Assembly (NCBI GenBank): GCA_036725605.1
Contig: DAIMDW010000013.1
Location: 79,419 to 143,418 of the forward strand
Length of the DNA: 64,000 nucleotides
Origin: CALBTQ01 sp036725605
GTDB taxonomy: Bacteria; Lernaellota; Lernaellaia; Lernaellales; Lernaellaceae
Direction of reading: 5' to 3'
Numbering within the stretch: the first letter of the stretch is position 1; each line of letters starts with the position of its first letter. The notes under the pieces are model-generated. The model was not told the origin of the DNA and made no database searches. It saw nothing but the letters and a program-made list of their open reading frames with translations. The translations under genes and the position numbers were made by a program. Positions 1 to 9,037 of the stretch are shown piece by piece.

Positions 1-1
1 C

Positions 2-700
2 GCGGTGCCGATCCTGTTCACGCGCAACATTTCCCAACGCACGCAAGACGTCATGCTCGGCTTCGGCGCGGGCGTAATGCTGGCGGCGACGTCGTTCTCG
101 CTGATCATTCCGGCCATCGAATTTACCGGCGAAAACTGGGGCGGCGCGCTCACCGTGGCCGCCGGCATGATGCTGGGCGCGTTGTTTCTGTTCGGCAGCG
201 ACAAATACCTGCCGCACGAACACTTCATCATGGGACCCGAAGGCTCCGACGCGGCCAACATCCGCCGCATCTGGCTGTTCATCATCGCCATCACGCTGCA
301 CAACTTCCCCGAAGGCCTGGCGGTCGGCGTCGGCTTCGGCGGCGGCGATCTGCAAAACGGCGCAACCCTCGCCCTGGGCATCGGTCTGCAAAACATGCCC
401 GAAGGATTGGTTGTCGCCCTCGCCCTGGTCACCGAAAAATACTCGGTGGGCAAAGCCTGGTTCATCGCGCTGCTGACCGGTCTGGTCGAACCGATCGGCG
501 GGCTGATCGGCGCGGGCGTGGTGTCCTTCGCGCAGCCGATTCTGCCGTGGGGCCTGGCCTTCGCCGCCGGCGCGATGCTGTTTGTCATCAGCGACGAAAT
601 CATCCCCGAGTCGCACCGCAAGGGCTTCGAGAAGGAAGCGACCTTCGGCGTCATGCTCGGTTTCCTGATCATGATGGTGATGGACGTCGCGCTCGGATAA
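2..700 (+). CDS. ZIP family divalent metal transporter, 5' end outside window
   Basis: Inner-membrane metal ion (Zn2+-type) transporter of the ZIP family, GufA-like branch. The frame is open to the left edge, and family members carry one more transmembrane helix before the segment RNISQRTQDVMLGFGAG, so the GTG at base 5 is probably internal and the N-terminus is missing. The two metal-site helices are visible: HNFPEGLAVGVGF, with the His-x-x-x-Glu pair, and LQNMPEGLVVAL, where Gln replaces the first His, as is usual in GufA-type members. At least six further hydrophobic segments follow. The EamA permease gene starts 7 bases after the stop and may be co-transcribed. The family call is secure; the transported metal is not shown by sequence. 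Confidence 0.88.
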   Translation, partial: AVPILFTRNISQRTQDVMLGFGAGVMLAATSFSLIIPAIEFTGENWGGALTVAAGMMLGALFLFGSDKYLPHEHFIMGPEGSDAANIRRIWLFIIAITLHNFPEGLAVGVGFGGGDLQNGATLALGIGLQNMPEGLVVALALVTEKYSVGKAWFIALLTGLVEPIGGLIGAGVVSFAQPILPWGLAFAAGAMLFVISDEIIPESHRKGFEKEATFGVMLGFLIMMVMDVALG

Positions 701-707
701 ATGTGCC

Positions 708-1607
708 ATGAGCCGCTTTTTCACCGCTCCCTTATCGCCTCGCCTGGTGGCGCCCGCGTTGCTGATCGCGGTCGGTGCAATTTCCTTCGCCGCGATTTTC
801 TTCCGCCTGGCCGCGCCGACCCACCCGCTGGTCGCCGCCGGATTGCGTTTGGCGATAGCGGCAGCGATCCTCAGCCCCTGGACAATCCGCGCTTTGTACA
901 AACGTCGTTTGCCGGGCAAGACGATCCGCCTGGCGGTCATCGCCGGCCTGCTGTACGGCGTGCATTTCGGCGCGTGGGTGGCCTCGCTGAACCTCACAAC
1001 GATCGCCGCGTCGGTCACGCTGGTGACGACCAATCCGCTGATACTCGCGGTCGTCGGCACGTTGACCGGCCGCGACCGTCCGCACAAACGATTGTGGATC
1101 GCCCTCGCCCTGGCCTTCATCGGTCTGTTGTTGATCGGCGGCGCCGATTGGCGGCTGGGTTCGCGCGCGCTGCTGGGCGACGCACTGGCGTTGCTGGGCG
1201 CGTTGGCCATGTCGGGTTACCTGCTGGTCGGGCGCAGCCTGGGCGAGTCGCTGGATGTCTGGTCGTTCTCGGGCATCGCCACGGCCGTCGGCGCGATCGT
1301 GTTGCTGGGCGGCGCGGGCGCACTGGGCATTGCGCCGCTGGCCGCCTCCTGGCACGCCTTCGGTTTTCTGGTGCTCGCCGCGATCCTGCCGCAGTTGGTC
1401 GGCCACACGCTGCTGACTTGGTCGCTACGCCACGCGCCACCGTCGGTGGTGGCGATGGCCGTGGTCGGCGAGCCGGTCGGCGCCACGTTCCTGGGCTGGC
1501 TGCTGTTGGGTGAAAACGTCACCGGTTTTATCGCCGCCGGTTGTCTCATCACGCTGATCGCCGTGCTGGCGGCGATCGCCCAACAAAAAACGGCCCGGAC
1601 GATCTAA
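708..1607 (+). CDS. EamA/DMT superfamily permease
   Basis: Ten-helix inner-membrane transporter of the drug/metabolite transporter superfamily (two EamA repeats, 299 residues, the usual length). The first repeat begins near residue 12 and ends with the conserved TNPL segment around residue 108; the second begins near residue 145 with a GDALALLGALAMSGYLLVGR stretch and ends with the typical PVGATFLGWLLLGE signature near residue 258. Substrates across this family range from amino acids to nucleosides and cannot be read from sequence. It follows the ZIP gene closely and converges on the acylase gene, sharing a likely bidirectional terminator with it. Confidence 0.88.
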   Translation: MSRFFTAPLSPRLVAPALLIAVGAISFAAIFFRLAAPTHPLVAAGLRLAIAAAILSPWTIRALYKRRLPGKTIRLAVIAGLLYGVHFGAWVASLNLTTIAASVTLVTTNPLILAVVGTLTGRDRPHKRLWIALALAFIGLLLIGGADWRLGSRALLGDALALLGALAMSGYLLVGRSLGESLDVWSFSGIATAVGAIVLLGGAGALGIAPLAASWHAFGFLVLAAILPQLVGHTLLTWSLRHAPPSVVAMAVVGEPVGATFLGWLLLGENVTGFIAAGCLITLIAVLAAIAQQKTARTI

Positions 1608-1624
1608 GCCGCCCGAGCCGTTTT
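1587..1624. terminator. bidirectional rho-independent terminator
   Basis: Inverted repeat AAAACGGC / GCCGTTTT with an additional CGG/CCG pairing inside. It has an A-run on the left and a T-run on the right, so it could stop transcription in both directions. It overlaps the stop codon of the EamA gene and lies just beyond the end of the convergent acylase gene. Confidence 0.6.
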
Positions 1625-1639
1625 CATTTCGTTAAATAA

Positions 1640-4198
1640 TTACATTTTCGCCGGCGTCATCACCAGCTTGCCGACCGCATTGTCGTCGACCTGATCGAAG
1701 TCGAGCGTCAGCGGCGCGCCTTCGCCGGCCTGGAACAGCGGCAGCATATCGTCGTAATGCTCCGACCCCGGACGACCCGACTGCCCGCCGGGCAGCGACA
1801 TGGTCGAAGCGCTCAGATCGTTGAGATCGACCACCACGCGCATCACCGGACCGTCCTCCACCTCGAACTCGTACATGTTCGCGTGATGATACTGGTGCTT
1901 GGCCACCGTGTTGCCCGCGCCCGCCGTCGGCAGCGGTCCGCGATTGAGGTACCCGCCCAACGCGCCCACGTCGCCGAAGGCATGCTTGAGCACAAAGGGC
2001 GCGGCGGTCGACCATGTCCACTCGCTCACCACCGGGCCGTAATGCTCGGCCAGCGCGGCGATAGCGCGCGGATACACAGCGGTCACCACCTCCACCGCTT
2101 GCTCCCGCTTTTCGGTGCGCCGGTCGTCCCACGCCGGATTGCTCGGATGCGCCAGCACGTCGAACAACAGCGGTTCGGTGTTGAAATAGTGCATGACGAA
2201 TTTCAGCGTCGGCCGGCTGAACTCATCCTGCACCGCCTCGCGAAACACGTAGGAATTGAGCGTCTGGAAAATCGTCGCGGCCGGCTCGTCGGGGCGCACC
2301 GTGCCGTCCCAGGCGATCAGCGTTTTCGCCGCTTCGGCCAGCAACGGATCGTCGCCGTCGGCGAAGGGTTGCAGCGCTTCGGTGTAAAGCACCTTGAGTT
2401 CGCTCCAACCCAGGTCGACCGAGTCGAGCTGCAGCGCTTGCAGTTGATCGACCACCGGTTGGCCGTTGCCGCCCGCGCCCAGCACCTTGTGGATGCGCCC
2501 GGAACGATGCGGCACGTCGCCTTCCAGCGCGATCGGATAGTTGAACGACTCGGGCAGGATCACCATGTTGTTGGCCGTGCCGACGAAGCCGACCGGCGGA
2601 TTCTCGAAGTACGGCATGTCGGGGCACTGCACCAGGCCTTCCCACTCGTAATCGTCGGTCCAGCCCGGCACGGGGAACGTGCCCAGGTGTTTGGCGCGCT
2701 TGGGCAGATTGACCGAGCCCATGTACACCACGTTGCCGTCCGCGTCGGCCAGCGACCAGTGGCCGTCCATCGCGGTGAAATCGCACAGCGCCTGGCGCGC
2801 CTCGCTTACGTTCTTGGACAGATACAGCGAGTGGATCGCGTGCAGCGGCCGGCCGACCTCATGCACGCGACGCAGCGCCAGCAGCGGAAAATCGTCGGGA
2901 ATGCGGTCGATGAAATCGTTGATGATCACCCCGTGGCGCGTTTCACGCACGGTGCGTTTTTCCGTTTTGAAGGTGCCGTCCTTCTGCCGGATTTTGAATT
3001 CCTCCTCGCGCACGACGAACTTCACCGCCTTGCCGTTGTGGAGGTAATGATCCGGTTTGCCCGGCGCCGGTTTTTCGATGTACAGGTCGGTGATGTCCGC
3101 CCAGTTCGAGGTCGGCCCCCAACCGACGAAGCCGTTGGTGCCGTGCGCAATCGCCGGCGTGCCCGCGTACGTGCCGCCGATCACCTTGTACCCGTCGGTC
3201 GGATGCACGTATTCAAGATGCGCCAAATAACCCATCGAGGGCATCATGTGCGGCATGTGCGGATCGGTCGCCATCGCACCCTTGCCGGTGCCGGTCCATT
3301 TCCCGCCGACGGCCCAATTGTTGCTCGCCGAACGTCCTTCAAGCATCCGATTGAGCGGATTGGCCTCGTTCGCCGACAAGATCAACTCTTCGGGAACATC
3401 GATGGGCTCATGGCCCTTAAACTTCTGCAGATACTCGGCCACCTCCGGCACGATCAGCGGCCGATCGGCAAACGGATCGCGCTCCGGCTTTTGCCCCAAC
3501 GCAAAGGGCGGCGCCGCACGGCGGAAGCTCCAGATCTTCGTCGCGCGCTCGATCGTCGAACCGGTCTTGAGCTGATTGACAACCAGTTCCATGCGGCCCA
3601 GTTCCATCTCCCAATTCTTGCACAGACCGAACGAGAGCATCGCCAGGATCAACGCCGTGTCGTACGGCTGCCATCCTTCGGGCTGATAGTTGAGCAGCCG
3701 GAATTCCAACGGGCGCGGCTCCATGGCCGTCGCCGCGTTCACTCCGTTCGAATAAGCGCTGACCAGCTTCATCGCCTCGGGACCGAACGAATCGAGAATC
3801 TGCTGACCCGTGCGATACAGACCGACCATCCGGCTGAACACTTCCATGCGCGCGAGCACTTCGCTGTTGCCCTGCTCGCCGACCAGTTCGCGTAACCGGC
3901 CCGCGCCGATCATCTTCATCAGCTCCATCTGGAAGCGGCGATCGCGCCCCTGCATGTAGCCGAGGGCGAAGTACAGCGCCTCTTCATCGTTGCTGCGCAC
4001 ATGCGGAATGGCGTACTTGTCGAGCCAGACCGTCACCGGCGTGTCCAGGCACGGCACGGTCAGGTGAACGTCGCCTTCGGTTTCCGGAATGTCGGGCGCA
4101 ACGCGGTACCCCAAATACTGCGCCACTTGCGAGGAACAGGAAACAAGCGCGAAAGAACCCAGGATCAACAACACGAACATCAGCCGACGCAACTTCAT
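1640..4198 (-). CDS. lipid-anchored penicillin acylase family (S45) Ntn hydrolase
   Basis: Amidase of the penicillin/cephalosporin acylase family, whose members hydrolyse beta-lactam side chains, acyl-homoserine lactones or other N-acyl amides after self-cleavage into two chains. I start it at the ATG preceded by AGGGAG, which yields a signal peptide with lipobox LVSC (Cys21); the frame continues upstream without sense. The probable nucleophile is Ser292 in the conserved SNNWAV segment, and DPHMPHMMP about 20 residues on matches the conserved DPH site of the beta chain. The length (852 residues) is normal. A good promoter lies 64 bases upstream. The substrate is unknown. A lipid-anchored alpha chain is less common than the soluble periplasmic form. 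Confidence 0.88.
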   Translation of the reverse strand: MKLRRLMFVLLILGSFALVSCSSQVAQYLGYRVAPDIPETEGDVHLTVPCLDTPVTVWLDKYAIPHVRSNDEEALYFALGYMQGRDRRFQMELMKMIGAGRLRELVGEQGNSEVLARMEVFSRMVGLYRTGQQILDSFGPEAMKLVSAYSNGVNAATAMEPRPLEFRLLNYQPEGWQPYDTALILAMLSFGLCKNWEMELGRMELVVNQLKTGSTIERATKIWSFRRAAPPFALGQKPERDPFADRPLIVPEVAEYLQKFKGHEPIDVPEELILSANEANPLNRMLEGRSASNNWAVGGKWTGTGKGAMATDPHMPHMMPSMGYLAHLEYVHPTDGYKVIGGTYAGTPAIAHGTNGFVGWGPTSNWADITDLYIEKPAPGKPDHYLHNGKAVKFVVREEEFKIRQKDGTFKTEKRTVRETRHGVIINDFIDRIPDDFPLLALRRVHEVGRPLHAIHSLYLSKNVSEARQALCDFTAMDGHWSLADADGNVVYMGSVNLPKRAKHLGTFPVPGWTDDYEWEGLVQCPDMPYFENPPVGFVGTANNMVILPESFNYPIALEGDVPHRSGRIHKVLGAGGNGQPVVDQLQALQLDSVDLGWSELKVLYTEALQPFADGDDPLLAEAAKTLIAWDGTVRPDEPAATIFQTLNSYVFREAVQDEFSRPTLKFVMHYFNTEPLLFDVLAHPSNPAWDDRRTEKREQAVEVVTAVYPRAIAALAEHYGPVVSEWTWSTAAPFVLKHAFGDVGALGGYLNRGPLPTAGAGNTVAKHQYHHANMYEFEVEDGPVMRVVVDLNDLSASTMSLPGGQSGRPGSEHYDDMLPLFQAGEGAPLTLDFDQVDDNAVGKLVMTPAKM

Positions 4199-4267
4199 GA
4201 CGAACTCCCTGGTTGACGCGATGGATGGAAAACCGCCATCCCTTTCGCAAAGCCGTAGAAAGGCCAC

Positions 4268-4296
4268 AGTGTAAATGGCTGACGTGAGTTCGTCAA
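4268..4296 (-). promoter_or_regulatory. sigma-70-type promoter for the acylase gene
   Basis: On the minus strand, TTGACG, 17 bases, then TACACT, giving a transcript start near base 4262 and a leader of about 64 bases before the AGGGAG ribosome site. The fit to consensus is five of six at -35 and four of six at -10. Confidence 0.5.
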
Positions 4297-4312
4297 ATTC
4301 ACATATTCAAGC

Positions 4313-5488
4313 TTATATATCGATGTGCAGGTCCGACAGCGGGAACGCCACACATGAATGAATGTAGCCGAAGCGGCGGTCCGATTCACGCACGCCCGCG
4401 TGCGCCGGCATGAACACCTTGCCCGCCACCAACCGCACGCGGCAGGAACTGCATTCGCCCGCACGGCACACGGCGGGCACGATCAAACCGTGACGTTCCA
4501 GGCTGCACAGCAACGGTTCGCCCGCCTTGACGGCGATCGTCTTTTTGCCTTCGACGACCACCTGGAATTCCTGCGACGCGGCCAGTCCTTCGGGCCAACC
4601 CGGTTCGCGCGTCACGTCGTCGGGCGGACCGTACAACTCGCGGCGAATTTTGTGCGCGGGCACACCGAGCGCGCCCAATTGTTCCAGGCAATAGGTCAGC
4701 ATGACGTTGGGTCCGCAGAGCATGAATTTCTGTCCGCTGAAACCGCCGATCGCCTTTTCGATCGTCGCCGCGTCGAGGAATCCCCGTACCCCATCGTAGC
4801 CGGCGGGCGGTTCGGAAACGACGAGCGTGAAGTTCAACCACGGGTAGAGCGCGTCGAGCCGCTTCAACTCCGCGCCGAAGATCACGTCGTCGAGCGTGCG
4901 TGTGCCGTACAGCAGATGGATCGTCGGCGGGCACTGTTCGGTTGCCGCCTGGCGGATGATCGACATGAACGGCGTGATGCCGCTGCCGCCGGCGAGAAAC
5001 ACCAACTGCTCGCCGTCAATCAACGGCTCGTAATAGAAGCCGCCACTCGGACCGGTCGTGGTCAGTTCGTCGCCGAAGCGTACCTCGTTGAGCAGATACG
5101 GCGCGACGAAACCGTCCGGACGATCACGCACGGTCAGGTCAAGATGATCGTCGCCCGGCCGCGACGACATGCTGTACGGGCGGCTGGTCAGCACGCCGTC
5201 GATCTCGACAAACACGTTGACGTACTGGCCGGCGCGAAACGGCGGCAGCGGCCCGTCGATGCGCAGACAACGCAGCGTTTTGGTCGAGGACGTTTCGCCG
5301 ACGATCTCCTGCACGCGCAAGCGCATGCGCGCCGGGTGCAGCTTGTCCACCGTGCGCCGCACGAGGTCGCGGTATTCGTCGGCGGTGTAGTCGGTGCCCC
5401 GCCCGGTTTGGCGCAGTTGTTTTTGCTTGCCGCCGACCTCGACGATCTGTCCCACATCTTTCAACCAGTCGAACAGTTCCAGTCCCAC
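4313..5488 (-). CDS. FAD/NAD(P) ferredoxin reductase with C-terminal [2Fe-2S] domain
   Basis: Flavin reductase that passes electrons between NAD(P)H, FAD and a plant-type [2Fe-2S] cluster, as in phenol hydroxylase or HmpX-type reductases. After about 55 residues of unknown N-terminus there is an FAD domain (RPYSMSS near residue 108, the RxYS motif), an NAD domain (GGSGITPFMSI near 170), and a C-terminal ferredoxin domain with CRAGECSSC near 341 and a fourth cysteine in the YIHSCVAFP segment near 382. The gene begins 10 bases after the FAD oxidoreductase gene upstream, so the two are one operon. The simplest reading is that it is that enzyme's electron supplier. The partner and the net reaction are inferred. 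Confidence 0.88.
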   Translation of the reverse strand: MGLELFDWLKDVGQIVEVGGKQKQLRQTGRGTDYTADEYRDLVRRTVDKLHPARMRLRVQEIVGETSSTKTLRCLRIDGPLPPFRAGQYVNVFVEIDGVLTSRPYSMSSRPGDDHLDLTVRDRPDGFVAPYLLNEVRFGDELTTTGPSGGFYYEPLIDGEQLVFLAGGSGITPFMSIIRQAATEQCPPTIHLLYGTRTLDDVIFGAELKRLDALYPWLNFTLVVSEPPAGYDGVRGFLDAATIEKAIGGFSGQKFMLCGPNVMLTYCLEQLGALGVPAHKIRRELYGPPDDVTREPGWPEGLAASQEFQVVVEGKKTIAVKAGEPLLCSLERHGLIVPAVCRAGECSSCRVRLVAGKVFMPAHAGVRESDRRFGYIHSCVAFPLSDLHIDI

Positions 5489-5498
5489 GCCGACCTCC

Positions 5499-7001
5499 TT
5501 ACTGCTTCCACGTTTTGAGAATCATACTGCCGGCCATCTGTCCGGAAATCATGCACGGACCGAAACCGCCGCCCGGTTGCGTCCAGGCGCCGACGAAATA
5601 CAGCCCTTCCAGCGGTCCGCGATGCCCCATGCGGTTGATGACGTTGTCGTGCGGCGGCTGATCGAAACCGTAAATGCTGCCGCCCAGCGTGCCCGCGTAA
5701 CGCATGTTGGTCAGCGGCGTGGCCACCTCGACCACCTCGGCGTACTCGCGTAAACCCGGCGCGTATTTTTCCGCGACGTCGAGCATCGCATCGGCGACGT
5801 CGTTTTTGACCGCGACGTACTTTTCCGGCGGCACGTCGTACCACGGCTCGCCGTAATTGAGCGCCGTGAGCACCACGATCGAGGTTCCCGGCGGCGAAAT
5901 TTCCGGATACACGTGGTTGTACAGCGTTGCCAGACAGCCGGTCGGCCGCACGATTTTTTTCATCATCTCGTATTGCGCGTCGAAATCATCGTCCGGATTG
6001 ATGAAGTTCTCGTGGTCGGTCAGCTTGATCTTCTCCGGCGGCAGATTCACGCCGAGGTAAACGTTGACCGTCCCCGGCCCGATCGTGCTGGCCTGCAGGC
6101 GCTGGAAAAATTTGTCGGGGACCTCCGCCGGGTCGATCATCTTGCGGCACGTGGCGATCGGATCGGCGTTGGAGACGACCCACCGCGCCTGGTAGTTCGT
6201 GCCGTCGTCGGTGATCACGCCGGTCACGCGCCCGTTTTCGACGGTGATGGATTTCACGCCGCAATTGAAACGTACCTGTCCGCCGTGCTCCTGAAGCGTA
6301 GCGATGAACGCGTTGCTCAGCGTCTGCGAACGGCCCTTGATGAACGACGGTCCGTATTTGAGGTACGACGCCAGCCCCAGCGCGAAATACATGAAGTTGA
6401 TTTGCGAGGGAGGCATGCCAAAATAACCCCAATACTGTGAAATCACCGCACGGGCGCGCGGGTTCTTCACGTCGCGATACAGCACTTGGGCCCAGGTGGC
6501 GCTCATGTAGCGGAAGAAATTCGGGTAGCGCATCGCCACTTCCATCGGGCCGGGGCGTTTGGGCAGTTTGCTGATCCGCGAAAACTCCTGGTAAAAGGCG
6601 ACGACGCGCCCGAGGAATTTGCTGATGCCCTTGGCTTCGTCGGGAAACAGCTCGCACAGTTTCGCTTCGTACTCCTCCAGCCCGACCGGCAAGGTCACGT
6701 CCATATCGGGGAAGATCGACCGATACAGGTTGGGCATCGTGATGATCTCGATTTTGTCGAGCACGCCCAGGTAGTTCAGGTAGCGGCCGATATCGCCGCG
6801 CCCGTCGCGCCCCGCGCCGGAAAGCTCGTGCAGCGCGATTTCGAATTCGTACCGTCCGCGCACGAAGCTGGTGGCGAATCCGCCGGGGACGTTGTGCCGC
6901 TCCAGCAGCAACACACTCAGGCCGTTTTTGGCCAGAAACGTGGCCGCCGACATGCCGCCCAAACCGGCGCCCACAACGATCACATCGTATTGGTAAGTCA
7001 C
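5499..7001 (-). CDS. CrtI / retinol saturase-like FAD oxidoreductase
   Basis: FAD-dependent oxidoreductase of the phytoene desaturase / all-trans-retinol 13,14-reductase group, 500 residues from the chosen GTG start. That GTG follows AAAGGA by 8 bases and places the Rossmann motif GAGLGG at residues 11-16, as in family members; the open frame further upstream is non-coding. The C-terminus has the expected FAD-closing segment (GLYFVGAWTQPGGGFGPCMISGQMAG split across the last 40 residues). Known relatives saturate or desaturate polyprenoid chains. No carotenoid or isoprenoid gene lies nearby, so the substrate is open. The ferredoxin-reductase gene directly downstream suggests it runs as a reductase. 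Confidence 0.82.
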   Translation of the reverse strand: MTYQYDVIVVGAGLGGMSAATFLAKNGLSVLLLERHNVPGGFATSFVRGRYEFEIALHELSGAGRDGRGDIGRYLNYLGVLDKIEIITMPNLYRSIFPDMDVTLPVGLEEYEAKLCELFPDEAKGISKFLGRVVAFYQEFSRISKLPKRPGPMEVAMRYPNFFRYMSATWAQVLYRDVKNPRARAVISQYWGYFGMPPSQINFMYFALGLASYLKYGPSFIKGRSQTLSNAFIATLQEHGGQVRFNCGVKSITVENGRVTGVITDDGTNYQARWVVSNADPIATCRKMIDPAEVPDKFFQRLQASTIGPGTVNVYLGVNLPPEKIKLTDHENFINPDDDFDAQYEMMKKIVRPTGCLATLYNHVYPEISPPGTSIVVLTALNYGEPWYDVPPEKYVAVKNDVADAMLDVAEKYAPGLREYAEVVEVATPLTNMRYAGTLGGSIYGFDQPPHDNVINRMGHRGPLEGLYFVGAWTQPGGGFGPCMISGQMAGSMILKTWKQ

Positions 7002-7039
7002 GGCGAAAATCCTTTGGTTAGCGGTGATTCCGTTCGGAA

Positions 7040-7069
7040 ACGATAGGCCCACCGGCGGGCGACTGTCAA
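7040..7069 (-). promoter_or_regulatory. sigma-70-type promoter for the FAD oxidoreductase operon
   Basis: Minus-strand TTGACA (perfect -35), 18 bases, TATCGT (-10, four of six). It lies about 40 bases upstream of the GTG start, between this operon and the divergent mutY. Confidence 0.5.
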
Positions 7070-7118
7070 GCAATCGCCCCGCTTGCCGCCGCGCGCGCTC
7101 GTCGTTACGGTACTGACG

Positions 7119-8243
7119 ATGAAGCCAAACGAACCGTTGCTCGACAAACCATTTATCGTCCGTACGCGCCGGGCCGTGCGCCGCTGGTTTGCGCGCGCCA
7201 AACGTCCGCTGCCGTGGCGCGACGAGCCTTCGCCCTATCGCATCTGGATCGCTGAAATCATGGCGCAGCAAACACGCATCGAAACGATGCTGCCGTACTA
7301 TCGGCGTTGGCTGAAGCGCTTCCCCGACGTCACGGCGCTGGCGAACGCGCCGCTCGACGACGTGCTGCGCTTGTGGGCCGGACTGGGTTATTACGGACGT
7401 GCGCGCAACCTGCACCGGGCGGCGCAGCGGATCGTCGAAAAACATGACGGTCGTCTGCCGGCCGATCCGACGACGCTGCAGACGCTGCCGGGCATCGGGC
7501 GCTACACTGCCGGCGCCATCGCCTCACTCGCCTTCGGCGTGCCCGCGCCGCTGGTGGACGGCAATGTGATTCGCGTGCTCGCGCGCTTGTTGGACATCGC
7601 CGACGACGTTTCCCGCCCGGCGGTCGTCGAACGTTTCTGGCGCATCACCGCCGCGCTGGTGCCGCCGCGCAACCCGGGACCGTTCAACGAAGGGTTGATG
7701 GAACTGGGCGCGCTCGTGTGCACGCCACAATCGCCTGCCTGCCGTCGTTGTCCGTTGCAGCGCAATTGCCTGGCGTACGCGCATGGTGTCGTTGAGGAAC
7801 GCCCGGTGCGCCCGGCGAAAAAGAATGTCCCACTCGTGTGCATTGCCGCTGCCATCATTCAACGCGAAGATGGTGCGGTGCTCTTGGTGCAAAACGAATA
7901 CGATCGCTTGTTCGGCGGCCTTTGGCAGTTGCCGCAGCATCCGCCCGATTTCACGCCGGCCGGCGCGGTCGGCAAACGAGCGTTGACCCAGGCGCTTGCC
8001 GCGCAACTCGGGCAAGCGGTGACGGTGGGTAAAAAAATCGGTCGCCTGGAACATCTGCTCAGTCATCGACGATTGCGCATCGAGCTGTACACAGCGGCAA
8101 TGCCCGACCGACCTCTTTCTTTGCACGGTTATCGCGCCTATCGCTGGCTGTATGAGCGTGACGCGGACGATCCGGCGATGGCCTCGTTCACGCGTAAGCT
8201 GCTGCGAATGATCGCTTGGCAAACGCCCGCCGGTTCCGGATAA
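7119..8243 (+). CDS. mutY: A/G-specific adenine DNA glycosylase MutY
   Basis: Base-excision repair glycosylase removing adenine mispaired with 8-oxoguanine. Counting from the ATG chosen here: catalytic Glu46 in IWIAEIMAQQT, helix-hairpin-helix LPGIGRYTAGAIA near 123, catalytic Asp147 in PLVDGNVIRVLAR, and the [4Fe-4S] loop Cys201-x6-Cys208-x2-Cys211-x5-Cys217. Residues after about 235 form the Nudix-like 8-oxoG recognition domain (LFGGLWQLPQHP). An in-frame TTG at 7083 would add 12 residues of weak sense, so the ATG is preferred, although its ribosome site is poor. It stands alone and diverges from the redox operon. Confidence 0.95.
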   Translation: MKPNEPLLDKPFIVRTRRAVRRWFARAKRPLPWRDEPSPYRIWIAEIMAQQTRIETMLPYYRRWLKRFPDVTALANAPLDDVLRLWAGLGYYGRARNLHRAAQRIVEKHDGRLPADPTTLQTLPGIGRYTAGAIASLAFGVPAPLVDGNVIRVLARLLDIADDVSRPAVVERFWRITAALVPPRNPGPFNEGLMELGALVCTPQSPACRRCPLQRNCLAYAHGVVEERPVRPAKKNVPLVCIAAAIIQREDGAVLLVQNEYDRLFGGLWQLPQHPPDFTPAGAVGKRALTQALAAQLGQAVTVGKKIGRLEHLLSHRRLRIELYTAAMPDRPLSLHGYRAYRWLYERDADDPAMASFTRKLLRMIAWQTPAGSG

Positions 8244-8265
8244 TCGCCCTGATGGGAGTCGTTTC

Positions 8266-8994
8266 ATGATCCAAGCGCAACGGCAGTTGGCGGAAAGACT
8301 GGCCGCCGCCCGCAAGATCGTCGCGTTGTCCGGCGCGGGTCTGAGCGCGGAGAGCGGCGTGCCGACCTTCCGTGGCGACGGCGGCCTGTGGCGCAATCAT
8401 CAACCGGCCGCGCTGGCCACGCCCGAGGCCTTCGCGGCCGATCCGCAATTGGTGTGGGAGTTCTACAACTGGCGACGCGAAAAAGTGCTGTCGGTCGAGC
8501 CGAATCCGGCTCACTTCGCATTGGCCGAATTGGAGCGCGCCGTGCCCGCGTTTTGTCACATCACGCAAAACGTCGACGCTCTGGCGCATCGCGCCGGCGG
8601 CATGAACATTATCGAACTGCACGGCAACCTGATGACCACGCTGTGTTCCGCCTGCCGCGAGGTGCAACCGCACGCGCCGGCCATCGTGTCGTTTCCGACG
8701 TATTGCGATCGATGCGGCGCGCTTGTGCGGCCGGGCGTAGTGTGGTTCGGTGAAAGCGTCACGCAATTCGAGCCGGCGCTGGCGGCGATGAACGAGTGCG
8801 ACGTTTTGCTGGTCATCGGCACCAGCGCGCTCGTGCAACCGGCGGCTTCGCTGGCGACGATCGCCCGCCAACATGGCGCGTTTGTCGCCGAGTTCAATCT
8901 CGAAGCGACGCCGCTGGCCGACCGCGTCGATTTGTTCATTGCCGGACCGGCCGGGCGCACTTTGCCGCCGCTGGTGCAAGCGGCATTTGCCTAG
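8266..8994 (+). CDS. cobB: NAD-dependent protein deacylase, class III sirtuin (CobB)
   Basis: Sir2-family lysine deacylase using NAD+. NAD-binding segment GAGLSAESGVPTFRG (residues 23-37), TQNVDALAHRAG (100-111), catalytic His119 in ELHG, and a zinc site with Cys127, Cys130, Cys147 and Cys150. The pair Tyr67 and Arg70 in EFYNWRR is the class III signature that binds succinyl or malonyl groups, so desuccinylase activity is likely besides deacetylase. At 242 residues it is full length. It is 22 bases after mutY and 43 before the isomerase gene; the shared orientation may mean one transcript, but a palindrome separates it from the latter. Confidence 0.94.
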   Translation: MIQAQRQLAERLAAARKIVALSGAGLSAESGVPTFRGDGGLWRNHQPAALATPEAFAADPQLVWEFYNWRREKVLSVEPNPAHFALAELERAVPAFCHITQNVDALAHRAGGMNIIELHGNLMTTLCSACREVQPHAPAIVSFPTYCDRCGALVRPGVVWFGESVTQFEPALAAMNECDVLLVIGTSALVQPAASLATIARQHGAFVAEFNLEATPLADRVDLFIAGPAGRTLPPLVQAAFA

Positions 8995-9003
8995 CGAAAA
9001 CGG

Positions 9004-9017
9004 CGATCCGCGGATCG
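9004..9017. promoter_or_regulatory. perfect 14-base palindrome, possible operator or weak hairpin
   Basis: CGATCCGCGGATCG is a perfect inverted repeat flanked by AAAACGG and TTTAAAA. It sits between the cobB stop codon and the isomerase gene, 20 bases before the latter's start. It could be a sugar-responsive operator or part of a terminator; sequence alone does not decide. Confidence 0.3.
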
Positions 9018-9037
9018 TTTAAAACCAGGGGGAGATC

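Noticed and set aside
1757..3895. Long plus-strand open frame (712 codons) opposite the acylase gene
   Set aside because: Arg/His/Val-rich sequence without any domain; it is a shadow produced by GC-rich codons of the real gene on the other strand, which has a full family match.
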